Positions 45,318 to 53,815 of a stretch of DNA of 64,000 bases are shown here, piece after piece. Position numbers and translations under genes: made by a program. Position 1 is the first letter of the stretch. Each line of letters opens with the position of its first letter. A model generated the notes under the pieces. It did not search any database. It was not told where the DNA came from and saw only the letters and a list, made by a program, of their open reading frames with translations. This DNA comes from Bacillus massilioanorexius (GTDB taxonomy: Bacteria > Bacillota > Bacilli > Bacillales > DSM-1321): assembly GCF_902374955.1 (NCBI RefSeq), contig NZ_CABKRX010000088.1, positions 5,588-69,587 on the forward strand, in the 5' to 3' direction.

Positions 45318-46523
45318 TTATTGTTCTATATTCATTGCAGGTCCAAAGAATTCATAATGAATTTGCTCACTTGCAATTCCAAGTTGAGTTAGTTCATTTA
45401 CCATTGATTTCATAAATGGTACTGGACCACACACATAGAAAACGCCTTCTTGATTTAATTCATTCACATCTTGTAATTGAATTCTACCCATTTTGTAAGA
45501 GAATGTAGGTGTATTCTCTGTATCTACCTCATCAAAGAAATAAGATGTTTCTAGATTCGCTAAAGTCTTTTTCATTTCCATTAATTCATTTGCAAACGGT
45601 TGTAGAGAAGGATTCTTCATTGCGTGAAGGACCGATACCTTTCTCTCTGGATTTGAGCTTGCAGTTGCTTGAAGCATGCTCATGAATGGTGTGATTCCAA
45701 CACCTCCAGCAATAAAATAGACTGGTTTTGAATCATTCACATCGATCGTAAAGTCACCAGCAGGTGCCGTTACTTCAATTGTATCCCCTTCATTTAGGTG
45801 ATCATGCAAGTAATTTGATACTTTTCCATCAGGTAAACCTTCTAGCCGTTCTCTTTTTACTGAAATTCGGAAATATTCATCTCCTGGCTTACTTGTTAAA
45901 CTATATTGTCTATTGAGTAGGTACTCTTCACCAGGTATGTTCACACGAACTGTAATGTATTGTCCTGGAGCAAAATTCGGCGTTTTCGTTCCATCAGCTG
46001 CTTTTAAATAAAATGATGTAATATTATCACTTTCTTTTACTTTTTTAACTACATTAAAAGTTTTATATTCTGCCCAACCTGCCTCACTTCCAGCTTGGTC
46101 GTACATTTCTTGTTCAACAGAGATAAATACATCTGCAATAACACCGTATGCTTCACCCCAAGCATCGATAATTTCATCAGTAGCAGCATCACCTAAAACT
46201 TCCTTGATGGCCTTTAATAAATGTTCCCCAACAATCGGGTAATGCTCCGGTTTAACTACTAGACTTCTATGTTTATGTGCAATTTGTTTAACAGCTGGAA
46301 GTAGTACCTCCAATTGATCGATGTACTGCGCTGCTGCATAAACTGTATTTGCTAATGCTGTTTGCTGTCTACCTTTTTGTTGGTTCGCTTGATTAAAAAT
46401 GTTAAGTAATTGTGGATGTGTTTCAAACATGTTTTTATAAAACGCTTTAGTAATTTCATTTCCGTGTACTTCTAGTACTGGTACTGTTGATTTCACGATA
46501 TCAATTGTTTTTTGTGATAGCAT
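45318..46523 (-). CDS. hmp: Flavohemoprotein (nitric oxide dioxygenase)
   Basis: A 401-aa cytoplasmic NO-detoxifying enzyme (NO + O2 + NAD(P)H to nitrate). The N-terminal globin domain (~1-136) has the proximal His in IAHKHRSLVVKPEHYP; the FAD domain has NRQYSLTSKPG; the NAD domain has AGGVGITPFMSML and FYVCGPVPFMKSM. Divergent from nsrR, with two NsrR-type boxes in between. Confidence 0.94.
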   Translation of the reverse strand: MLSQKTIDIVKSTVPVLEVHGNEITKAFYKNMFETHPQLLNIFNQANQQKGRQQTALANTVYAAAQYIDQLEVLLPAVKQIAHKHRSLVVKPEHYPIVGEHLLKAIKEVLGDAATDEIIDAWGEAYGVIADVFISVEQEMYDQAGSEAGWAEYKTFNVVKKVKESDNITSFYLKAADGTKTPNFAPGQYITVRVNIPGEEYLLNRQYSLTSKPGDEYFRISVKRERLEGLPDGKVSNYLHDHLNEGDTIEVTAPAGDFTIDVNDSKPVYFIAGGVGITPFMSMLQATASSNPERKVSVLHAMKNPSLQPFANELMEMKKTLANLETSYFFDEVDTENTPTFSYKMGRIQLQDVNELNQEGVFYVCGPVPFMKSMVNELTQLGIASEQIHYEFFGPAMNIEQ

Positions 46524-46544
46524 AACTTCTCCTCTTCCCTAAAC

Positions 46545-46561
46545 AAGTATTCTAAATACAT
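46545..46561. promoter_or_regulatory. NsrR-type binding site 1 (hmp-proximal)
   Basis: AAGTATTCTAAATACAT resembles the inverted-repeat Bacillus NsrR box (ATRTATYTTAAATATAT) read on either strand. It lies about 25 bases upstream of the hmp start. Confidence 0.6.
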
Positions 46562-46591
46562 CTTTATTATAAGAAACCATATTTCTAAAAG

Positions 46592-46608
46592 CAATATTTA
46601 AAATACAT
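46592..46608. promoter_or_regulatory. NsrR-type binding site 2
   Basis: Minus strand ATGTATTTTAAATATTG matches ATRTATYTTAAATATAT closely. AAATACATCTTTATTAT follows both boxes as a 17-base direct repeat (from 46554 and 46601). Confidence 0.72.
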
Positions 46609-46692
46609 CTTTATTATCAAATGTGTCCAATTTTCGAATCGTATGTTACTATTAAAATAAATAATTGCTTTTTTTAGTGAGGAATATTTGAC

Positions 46693-47124
46693 ATGAAATT
46701 AACAAGTTATACTGACTACTCTATAAGAGTATTACTGTATTTAAATATCCATAATAACGAATTAAGTACCATCCAAGATATTGCTGATGCCTATCATATA
46801 TCTAAAAATCATCTGATGAAAATCATTTATAATCTTGGTAAGCTAGGCTATATCGAAACAATTAGAGGTCGAAATGGTGGTATTCGATTAGCAATGAAAC
46901 CAGAAGATATTAATATCGGAAAACTAGTAAGAGAAACCGAGGAGGACTTCAATATTGTAGAATGTTTCTCTAGCGATCATAGTGGATGCCCGATTACGTC
47001 CATTTGCACTCTTAAAGGTGTATTAAATCAAGCATTGTTTGCCTTTTTAAAAGTATTAGATGAATATACTCTTGACGATATTTCAAAGAACAAGCTTCAG
47101 CTACATCAACTATTTCATAAATAA
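46693..47124 (+). CDS. nsrR: Rrf2-family nitric-oxide-sensing repressor NsrR
   Basis: A 143-aa Rrf2 winged-helix regulator (HTH ~25-60) with the three cluster cysteines Cys91, Cys99 and Cys105 in VECFSSDHSGCP..SIC. NO damages the Fe-S cluster and lifts repression of genes such as hmp. Divergent from hmp with shared operator region. Confidence 0.92.
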   Translation: MKLTSYTDYSIRVLLYLNIHNNELSTIQDIADAYHISKNHLMKIIYNLGKLGYIETIRGRNGGIRLAMKPEDINIGKLVRETEEDFNIVECFSSDHSGCPITSICTLKGVLNQALFAFLKVLDEYTLDDISKNKLQLHQLFHK

Positions 47125-47127
47125 ACA

Positions 47128-47176
47128 AAGGTGATGCCCCAAAGTGATTTTCCATCATATTTTGGGGCATCACCTT
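47128..47176 (+). terminator. Terminator of nsrR
   Basis: Perfect 16-bp stem (AAGGTGATGCCCCAAA and complement) with a 17-base loop immediately after the nsrR stop, followed by CACTTTAT. Confidence 0.85.
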
Positions 47177-47231
47177 CACTTTATGTTGAATTATTTTTTA
47201 TACTAGCTTCAACTGAATGTGCAAATAAATA

Positions 47232-47267
47232 AAGAAGCGATCTTACCTAAACATAAGATCGCTTCTT
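47232..47267 (-). terminator. Terminator of ilvE
   Basis: Perfect 14-bp stem (AAGAAGCGATCTTA / TAAGATCGCTTCTT) with an 8-base loop just past the ilvE stop. Confidence 0.87.
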
Positions 47268-47275
47268 TTTATTCA

Positions 47276-48370
47276 TTATGCATTTGCCGAAGCATTCACA
47301 ACTACTTCTTGTACCCAACCAAATGGATCTTCGATTTCACAGTTTTGAATACCTGTTAATGTATCATATAATTTTTGCGATAATTCGCCTGTTTTGTTGT
47401 CATTGATTTCAATCGATTTATCTCCCCAAACTAACCCACCAATTGGAGAAATAACTGCCGCAGTACCAGTTCCCCAAGCTTCTTCTAACTGTCCTTTTTC
47501 ACTAGCCTCAAAAATTTCAGCTATTGAAACGCGACGTTCGTTAACTGGGAGATTCCAATGTTTTAATAATTCAATAATAGAGGCACGAGTTATACCGTGT
47601 AAGATACTACCGTTAAGCATAGGTGTTACAATTTCTCCATTAATTTTGAAGAATACGTTCATTGCTCCAACTTCTTCAATGTATTTTCTTTCAACACCAT
47701 CAAGCCATAAAACTTGTGAACAGCCATTCGCACTTGCCATTTCTTGAGCTTTCAAGCTAGCAGAATAGTTACCACCTGTTTTAGCTGTACCTGTACCACC
47801 TTTTACTGCACGTACATAATCATTTTCAACAGCAATTTTTACAGGGTTAATTCCTTCTTTGTAGTATGCACCAACTGGTGACATAATGATTATAAATTTA
47901 TATCTACTTGAAGGATTTACACCTAAAAATGGTTCAGTTGCAATGATGAATGGACGAATATATAGTGATGTCCCTTGAGAATGAGGAACCCAATCTTTAT
48001 CAATTTCGATTAATTTTTTTAATCCATTCATAGCTTGTTCAACATCTAATTGAGCAATACATAAACGTTCATTCGATAAATTCAAACGTTCAAAGTTTTT
48101 CTCAGGTCTGAAAAGAACTATTTTGTCTTCTTTTGTTCTATATGCCTTCATTCCTTCAAATACTGTTTGCCCATAATGGAACACCATACATGCAGGATCT
48201 AATGTTAGCGGTTGATAAGGAACAATTTTAGCGTCATGCCATCCTTGACCTTCAGTATAATCCATTACAAACATATGATCTGTAAATACCTTACCAAATT
48301 GCAATGTTTCATCTTTTGGTTTTTGTTTTTTGTTATTACTTAAAATAATTTCAATACTTTTCTCACTCAT
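47276..48370 (-). CDS. ilvE: Branched-chain amino acid aminotransferase
   Basis: PLP enzyme of fold type IV, 364 aa, transaminating Leu, Ile and Val with 2-oxoglutarate. The pyridoxal lysine lies in TAKTGGNYSAS; MVFHYGQTVFEGMKAYR and GSILHGITRASIIEL are family motifs. The length indicates the longer (YbgE/YwaA) type of Bacillus. Monocistronic; no T-box was recognised upstream. Confidence 0.92.
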   Translation of the reverse strand: MSEKSIEIILSNNKKQKPKDETLQFGKVFTDHMFVMDYTEGQGWHDAKIVPYQPLTLDPACMVFHYGQTVFEGMKAYRTKEDKIVLFRPEKNFERLNLSNERLCIAQLDVEQAMNGLKKLIEIDKDWVPHSQGTSLYIRPFIIATEPFLGVNPSSRYKFIIIMSPVGAYYKEGINPVKIAVENDYVRAVKGGTGTAKTGGNYSASLKAQEMASANGCSQVLWLDGVERKYIEEVGAMNVFFKINGEIVTPMLNGSILHGITRASIIELLKHWNLPVNERRVSIAEIFEASEKGQLEEAWGTGTAAVISPIGGLVWGDKSIEINDNKTGELSQKLYDTLTGIQNCEIEDPFGWVQEVVVNASANA

Positions 48371-48658
48371 ATTTATAGCTCCTTTACTTACTAAACAATA
48401 TTATATTTTAATTATCAGAAAAATATGATAAAAGTTATTTTACTCCTACCTTTGCTATGTATCAAGGAATAAATATAAAAAAATCAAATAAATTGTTTTA
48501 AAATAATATCTATCCGCTATTATTATATCAATATAACAATTAGAAAAACAGCTTTTACATGCTAAATTTCACGCCTCAAAATATTTCTTTAAAATAGACT
48601 TTTAAGCAAACTTTGCTACCTACTCTTAATATGTGCTCGAATATAGCATGAATTCTAT
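48371..48658. other. Upstream region of ilvE
   Basis: No gene. I looked for a T-box leader (specifier stem and the conserved GGTGG-type box) and did not find one. Region 48594-48655 (AAGCAAACTTTGCTACC...CGAATATAGC) resembles a worn head of the dispersed repeat. Confidence 0.4.
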
Positions 48659-48711
48659 GTGCCGAGGATACTCACTTTCCTTTAGACAGGCTGTGAGCAT
48701 CCTCGGCGCAC
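48659..48711. repeat. GC-rich hairpin
   Basis: GTGCCGAGGATACTCAC pairs with GTGAGCATCCTCGGCGCAC (two small mismatches) over a 17-base loop. Much more GC-rich than its surroundings; probably the hairpin part of a dispersed repeat rather than a terminator, since no T-run follows. Confidence 0.65.
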
Positions 48712-48805
48712 AGTGTTGCCTGTGGTAATACACCTAGTACACTTCAATCAAACTAAATATTAATAAGAATTCCCTATTATTTATAAAGCGAATAAATCTA
48801 GCTGT

Positions 48806-49060
48806 TTAATAAACATATGGGGTACCATAATAATACGGATAGGAATATGGGTAAGGATATCCACCGTACGCTCCAAGAGGACCAGCCAATAACGTCCCTA
48901 TAGCAAGACCACCTAGGAATGGTAAGCCAAAGCCGCCAAATCCCCACCTAGACTGATCCCATTCCCAACCTGGTCTACCTCCAAACTCTGGACGAATTCT
49001 CATATCTTCATAAAATCCTGTTGGGTAATAGGAATCATATGACACTAACTGAGCATTCAT
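48806..49060 (-). CDS. Small Gly/Tyr/Pro-rich protein, unknown function
   Basis: An 84-aa protein. The N-terminal ~45 residues contain GFYEDMRIRPEFGGRPGWEWD; a hydrophobic Gly/Leu stretch (FGLPFLGGLAIGTLLAGPLG) follows, then a tail of Pro-Tyr repeats (YPYPYSYPYYYG). Such compositions occur in spore- and envelope-associated proteins of bacilli, but I recognise no named family. I start at the ATG at 49060, 7 bases after GGGAGG; earlier ATGs exist up to 49081. Confidence 0.6.
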   Translation of the reverse strand: MNAQLVSYDSYYPTGFYEDMRIRPEFGGRPGWEWDQSRWGFGGFGLPFLGGLAIGTLLAGPLGAYGGYPYPYSYPYYYGTPYVY

Positions 49061-49151
49061 TCTCATGCCTCCCATTTTCATAGTTCATGTTATGTATATG
49101 CAACATCATCATGAAACTATTGGGCTACGTCACAGGTTTTAATGAGATTGC

Positions 49152-49478
49152 CTACTTAATCCAATTGTAGAATTTCATAAAAGGATTAATGATGCCATTT
49201 GAATTCTTTAAACGAAAACAATTGTAATCTTTAACCCAAGCGATCTCCATTTCATCTTCTAAATAGACCGTTTTATCACGATCAACAAGCATTTTACCAA
49301 TATTCGATTCTATCCATTCTTCATTTCCCTCTGGTTCTCCTATGTACCATAGTGTTGTAATTTCATCATCTCCACAACCACAATCTTCACTATCATAAAT
49401 AAGCTTTACATAGCCCTCTTTACCATCAATCAATGCATCTAATCTTTTTTTCGCTTCTTCGTTCCATGTTATTTTCAT
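49152..49478 (-). CDS. HesB-like iron-sulfur biosynthesis family protein (YqkB type)
   Basis: A 108-aa protein of the Fe-S biosynthesis (HesB/YqkB) fold, with MKITWNEEAKKRLDAL at the start and a Cys-rich segment SEDCGCGDDEI. The C-terminal cysteines of true A-type carriers are not present, so cluster binding is uncertain. I choose the ATG at 49478 (GGAG 9 bases upstream) over the one at 49493. Confidence 0.68.
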   Translation of the reverse strand: MKITWNEEAKKRLDALIDGKEGYVKLIYDSEDCGCGDDEITTLWYIGEPEGNEEWIESNIGKMLVDRDKTVYLEDEMEIAWVKDYNCFRLKNSNGIINPFMKFYNWIK

Positions 49479-49519
49479 CGTGTTCAACTCCATTGAGAGA
49501 TACTGTTGTCTTTCCTTAT

Positions 49520-49590
49520 GGCGTATTCACATACTTTGTTTTTAATATATAGTAGTGAATGTAGGTTGAATTTGGTTCTGGAAGTCTTAC
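49520..49590 (+). repeat. Dispersed intergenic repeat, diverged partial copy
   Basis: GTATTCACATACTTTGTTTTT...GTGAATGTAGGTTGAATTT follows the block order of the repeat head at 39122. Shortened and diverged. Confidence 0.45.
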
Positions 49591-49977
49591 ATTGTACACT
49601 CCAATCAACCAACCTTTTTTTATGCTGATTGCATATTCAAAAAATTTATTTAAAAACAAAATTCTTTCTGAAAACAGCCTACCTTTTAGTTCATTGTATC
49701 CATAAAAATCTTCCTTACTTTTAAAATATCATAATCGTGGATGGATTTCATGTAAAAAAAGAATGTAATACTAATAATGAACGTAATCTTAGTGATTTGA
49801 GTCGAGTATTTTTCTATATGTTATTTTTGCCTACTGTAATGACTAGGAACAAAAAGTGTAAATTAGTTGCAGTTACATTTTGATTCTACAACAGTCTTGT
49901 ACCCCACTCCCCTATCCACCGTTTTGTGCTCATTTTATTCACCAAGCTTTTTTAAAAACAACAGTTGTTCTATAAAA
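49591..49977. other. Intergenic region, no gene seen
   Basis: AT-rich, stop codons in all frames. Nothing convincing found. Confidence 0.4.
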
Positions 49978-50005
49978 AAGCAGCTTCTATTTACTTGAGC
50001 TGCTT
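49978..50005 (-). terminator. Second terminator-like hairpin downstream of ppaC
   Basis: AAGCAGCT/AGCTGCTT stem followed on the minus strand by TTTTTTATA. Its TTTACTTGAGCTGCTT sequence recurs at 50211-50226 next to the ppaC stop, suggesting a local duplication. Confidence 0.6.
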
Positions 50006-50034
50006 CAAAAAGGCAACTTGTAGTAAAAGAGAGA

Positions 50035-50125
50035 AAATCGAGATTCTGGACTGAGAGCAGCTAATGAAGTGGCTATGGTCCAGCCCATGGATAGCGTCCG
50101 CTCGGAGCGGAAATCAACGGTCGTA
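50035..50125. repeat. GC-richer intergenic repeat (GCGTCCGCTCGGAGCGG type)
   Basis: Contains CCATGGATAGCGTCCGCTC and GGAGCGGAAATCAACGG, with the small palindrome CCGCTCGGAGCGG. I recall similar elements from other Bacillaceae intergenic regions. It lies between two terminators. Confidence 0.5.
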
Positions 50126-50154
50126 TTTATCTTTCTATCTTACAAAAAGAAAAA

Positions 50155-50198
50155 AGACTGTAAACAAACTCGAATCTATTCGTGTTTGTCTACAGTCT
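50155..50198 (-). terminator. Terminator of ppaC
   Basis: Strong stem AGACTGTA / TACAGTCT with inner ACAAAC/GTTTGT and CGAAT/ATTCG pairing, followed on the minus strand by a T6 run. Confidence 0.88.
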
Positions 50199-50227
50199 GA
50201 TGGACCTCATTTACTTGAGCTGCTTTT

Positions 50228-51163
50228 TTAGTTTTTAGCTACAAAAATGTCTGTTAATACTGGAACAATTTGTTTCTTACGAGAAACAACACCTTCTAAA
50301 AGAGCTGTGCCATTTTCAAGTTTAACATTATAAGCTTCCTCAACGGCTGCTGCTTCTTTTCCAACAGCTAAAACCTTACTGTTACTATTTAATATATCTG
50401 TAACAGCAAGTAAGAATAAATCTAAGTTTTTAGCATCAATAACAGCATGGATTGCTTTTTCTAAATCTTCTTGATTAGACAATACTTCATTCACATCAAT
50501 GGCATTTACTTGTGCAACCTCTACTTTGTAATTACCCATTGGAAATTCTTTAGAATCAATTGAAATCAGTTCTGCACTTGTTTTATCTGATAAATTAGCT
50601 CCTGCTTTTAACATTTCTAAACCATATACTTCAGCATCTACTCCCGCAATTTCAGCAAGCTCTTTTGCTGCCGCAACATCTTCATCTGTACAAGTAGGTG
50701 ATTTAAACAATAAAGAATCAGAAATAATGGCAGATAGCATTAAACCTGCCGCTTCTTTTGATACTTGGATTCCTTTTTCTTTATATATTTTCAAAAGAAT
50801 CGTAGCTGTGCATCCAACTGGTTCAGCACGATAATATAAAGGATCACTTGTTTCAAAGTTTGCAATACGGTGATGGTCAATTACTTCCAAAACTTTTACT
50901 TGATCTATATCGCTCACACTTTGTTGACGCTCATTATGATCGACTAAAATGACTGCATTTGTTTCATTTGCAGCTGTTTCAATTAATCTTGGCGCTTCTA
51001 CCTTAAAATAATCAAGTGCGTATTGAGTTTCCGCATTCACATCACCTAATCTTACAGCTTCTGCTTGAACTCCAATTTGTTGCTTTAATTGTGCATATGC
51101 AATTGCTGAGCAAATTGTATCTGTATCAGGATTTTTATGACCAAAAACAAGAACTTTTTCCAT
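50228..51163 (-). CDS. ppaC: Manganese-dependent inorganic pyrophosphatase
   Basis: Family II pyrophosphatase of the DHH superfamily, 311 aa, splitting pyrophosphate in the cytoplasm. Metal motifs: GHKNPDTDTICSA (His and Asp ligands), VDHNE, and the DHH motif in EVIDHHRIANF. The C-terminal DHHA2 domain ends with VVSRKKQIVPVL (Arg-Lys-Lys substrate ligands). Length is normal. Confidence 0.94.
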   Translation of the reverse strand: MEKVLVFGHKNPDTDTICSAIAYAQLKQQIGVQAEAVRLGDVNAETQYALDYFKVEAPRLIETAANETNAVILVDHNERQQSVSDIDQVKVLEVIDHHRIANFETSDPLYYRAEPVGCTATILLKIYKEKGIQVSKEAAGLMLSAIISDSLLFKSPTCTDEDVAAAKELAEIAGVDAEVYGLEMLKAGANLSDKTSAELISIDSKEFPMGNYKVEVAQVNAIDVNEVLSNQEDLEKAIHAVIDAKNLDLFLLAVTDILNSNSKVLAVGKEAAAVEEAYNVKLENGTALLEGVVSRKKQIVPVLTDIFVAKN

Positions 51164-51341
51164 TATGATATTCTCTCCTTAAATCTGTAACATATCGTAG
51201 TTTCATTTTTCAACATTGTCATTTTACCATAATTATTAAGATATGATAAAGTGAATCTTTACTTGTTGGATGTTTTCATTTATCCTCTAACTTTTAATTG
51301 AAGGAGCATGGCCCTTTTTTCTATATACTTATAGTAAAATA

Positions 51342-51947
51342 TTATATCCAACCTTTTTCTTCTGCAATTGAAATGGCTTCAATACGATTTTTCGCACCAA
51401 GCTTACTGATTATTTCTGAAATATAATTTCTTACTGTTCCATTCGATAAATACAATATCAGAGATATTTCCTTCGTTGTTTTGCCTTTTGAAACCATCAG
51501 CAATATTTCTTGTTCTCTTTCTGTTAATGGATTATCCTTCTTCATTGATCCAATTATTAATTCAGATGCATACTGTCTTTTCCCTTCTACAGCCTGGCGA
51601 ATATATTCTGCTAGCTCATCACTAGAACCATCCTTTAATAGATATCCATAAACATCTGCCTTTACAGCACGTTCAAAATATCCAGGACGAGCAAAAGTTG
51701 TCAGAATGATTACTTTACACGCCGAACCTATTCTTTTTAATTCTTCGGCAACTTCTAGTCCATTCATAATTGGCATTTCAATATCTACTAAACAAATATC
51801 AGGATGTAACTGTTCTATTAACTTAATCGCTTGGATTCCATTGGCTGCTTGGCCAACAACTTGTAAATCATTCTCTAAATCAAGAAGAGAAGAAAGTGCT
51901 CCTCGAAGCATTTTTTGATCCTCTGCTATTACAATTTTGATTATCAT
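51342..51947 (-). CDS. yvfU: NarL/LuxR-type response regulator (YvfU-like)
   Basis: A 201-aa response regulator. Receiver domain with phospho-acceptor Asp in CLVDIEMP (~residue 54), acid pocket in AEDQ and Lys in YLLKDGS; C-terminal LuxR helix-turn-helix (LTEREQEIL..TTKEISLILYLSNGTVRNYIS). It resembles DesR as well, but the ABC-2 genes upstream fit the yvfRSTU operon. It overlaps the kinase gene by 68 bases. Confidence 0.84.
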   Translation of the reverse strand: MIIKIVIAEDQKMLRGALSSLLDLENDLQVVGQAANGIQAIKLIEQLHPDICLVDIEMPIMNGLEVAEELKRIGSACKVIILTTFARPGYFERAVKADVYGYLLKDGSSDELAEYIRQAVEGKRQYASELIIGSMKKDNPLTEREQEILLMVSKGKTTKEISLILYLSNGTVRNYISEIISKLGAKNRIEAISIAEEKGWI

Positions 51948-53070
51948 AGACTATCTTCCCCTCTTGTAATATAACTGGGATCGAAATAGTAACACTTGTT
52001 CCATTGTTATTACCAATAGACCATGTACCATCAATCATTTGAAGACGTTCTTCCATCCCCAGTAAGCCATTACCCATTACAAATGGATTGCTGAAGCCTT
52101 TACCATTATCCGAAACGATAATTTTGACCTCACCAATCAGCTGCTCCATTTGTATGGAACACTTTGTAGCATGGCTGTGCTTCACAATATTAGTGACTGA
52201 TTCCTTTATACACATACTCAAAATATTTTGCGTTAGTAGGGACACGTGTTGAAGATGTGTATCCCCTATAAAATGATAACTAATATTAGCTGCACTTAAT
52301 ATAGATTGAACTTCATTCAATACCTCTCGAACAGAAATCATCCGCATATCTGAAATGAGTTCTCGTACTTGAGATAAGGCTGCTCTTGAGGTTTTTTCAA
52401 TTTCTCTTACTTCAAGCCTCGCTCTTTCACTATCCTTTTGAATTAATTTTTCAACTAGCTGACTTTTTAAGGTAATTAAGGATAATGTATGGCCAAGTGT
52501 ATCATGTAAATCACGTGCAATTCTTAATCGTTCCTCACGTTTTATTAACTCGTTAATTTGTTCATTTGCTTCTTTAAGTTGTCTTTGTAATTCCATCTTA
52601 CTATTCATTGATCGAAATCCTAATGGAGAAATTAACATGATAATGATGAACGGTACTAAAAATAAGAGATCATCTTGGAAAGCATCGTAACGGATGAATA
52701 CTGGGCAAATAATACTAAAAGCCAAATAAGCGATGCCCAGCGCAACTCTTTTCCAATCTTTATACCAGCTAATAAAATTTCCTGGAAAGAATCCTAAAAA
52801 AATATGATAGCTATTATAAAAGACTGAGAGTATAAATATCAGAGTAATTTGCACAAACAACCAAACGTCATAAATTCTAGATCCTGTAACAAAATATAGT
52901 TGACGATAAGAAAGAAGAAAAATGAGGATTAAAAAATATCCCATAATAAGTTTCAAGCCATGTTCAAACGATATATAATACAAAGGAAAGAAAATATAGA
53001 CAAGAAATATATACGGTAAAAATCCATATCTTTTTGGGAATAATTCGAATTTTCTGAATAAAAATCTCAC
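51880..53070 (-). CDS. yvfT: Sensor histidine kinase, HisKA_3 type (YvfT-like)
   Basis: A 396-aa membrane kinase with about six hydrophobic segments in residues 1-155, a linker coiled coil (~160-180), phospho-acceptor His in ARDLHDTLGH and an HATPase domain with IVSDNGKGF and GLLGMEERL. GTG start. The last ~22 residues are encoded inside the start of the response regulator gene in another frame. Confidence 0.84.
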   Translation of the reverse strand: MRFLFRKFELFPKRYGFLPYIFLVYIFFPLYYISFEHGLKLIMGYFLILIFLLSYRQLYFVTGSRIYDVWLFVQITLIFILSVFYNSYHIFLGFFPGNFISWYKDWKRVALGIAYLAFSIICPVFIRYDAFQDDLLFLVPFIIIMLISPLGFRSMNSKMELQRQLKEANEQINELIKREERLRIARDLHDTLGHTLSLITLKSQLVEKLIQKDSERARLEVREIEKTSRAALSQVRELISDMRMISVREVLNEVQSILSAANISYHFIGDTHLQHVSLLTQNILSMCIKESVTNIVKHSHATKCSIQMEQLIGEVKIIVSDNGKGFSNPFVMGNGLLGMEERLQMIDGTWSIGNNNGTSVTISIPVILQEGKIVYDNQNCNSRGSKNASRSTFFSS

Positions 53071-53074
53071 ATAG

Positions 53075-53815
53075 TCACACCACCGCGTTTTGTTTTCTCC
53101 TAATATAGCTAGATAGTAACATAAAAAGGAATAAATATCCTATTAGTATCAACACATTTTTAAATTCTGGAGCGCTTCCACTAACTATTGCCCAAGCACC
53201 ATTACCGAGATTAAAGGCTGGGAGCCAAACAGAAACTTTTTGTATATACGATGGCATTATTTCGATTGGCATCCACATACCACCTGTCATAGCTAGAGCC
53301 ATGTATAGAACATTACTTATCCCTGTTGCAGTATCCACACGTTTAATGGTTCCTATTAATGTTCCAATAGCTAAAAAAGGTAGTGAGCCTATAATAATCC
53401 AGATTCCGGCAAACAACCATTCACTAAAAGAAAGAGCTACGGAATTAACCACTCCACCTACAAAAAATATGACTACTACTGAAATGATATGAATGATGGA
53501 CTGACTAAACATTTTGGAAAAAAAGTAGACTTTGGGAGATAAAGGTGTCGTTTGCATAAAAAGGAGCCATCCTTTACTTCTTTCTTCTACTAAACGAATG
53601 CCCAATGTCATGATTCCAGAACCCATAACGCTAAAAGTTGTCATAGACATTAATAAATGCGCTTTATAATTAGTGATATTTGGATTTTCAAAGGTGAACA
53701 CTTTAGTGAAAAGAAAATAGAATAGGATTGGAATGAATAATGACCAAAAAACATAATAAGGATTTCGTAGAATTCTTATTGTTTCAAATTTACATTGCAT
53801 CCATAAACTATGCAT
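53075..53815 (-). CDS. yvfS: ABC-2 type permease (YvfS-like)
   Basis: A 246-aa membrane subunit with six hydrophobic segments; EERSKGWLLFMQTTPLSP is the ABC-2 coupling loop. It overlaps the ATPase gene by 8 bases and ends 4 bases before the kinase gene. Likely exports a lipid, peptide or antibiotic sensed by the kinase. Confidence 0.84.
   Translation of the reverse strand: MHSLWMQCKFETIRILRNPYYVFWSLFIPILFYFLFTKVFTFENPNITNYKAHLLMSMTTFSVMGSGIMTLGIRLVEERSKGWLLFMQTTPLSPKVYFFSKMFSQSIIHIISVVVIFFVGGVVNSVALSFSEWLFAGIWIIIGSLPFLAIGTLIGTIKRVDTATGISNVLYMALAMTGGMWMPIEIMPSYIQKVSVWLPAFNLGNGAWAIVSGSAPEFKNVLILIGYLFLFMLLSSYIRRKQNAVV

Noticed and set aside
45209..45415. Plus-strand frame of 68 codons
   Set aside because: Crosses the hmp terminator and is antisense to hmp.
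48371..48805. T-box or other amino-acid riboswitch before ilvE
   Set aside because: I found neither the conserved T-box sequence nor an antiterminator/terminator pair near the start.
50035..50125. CRISPR-like repeat
   Set aside because: Single GC-rich element without regularly spaced repeats or cas genes.
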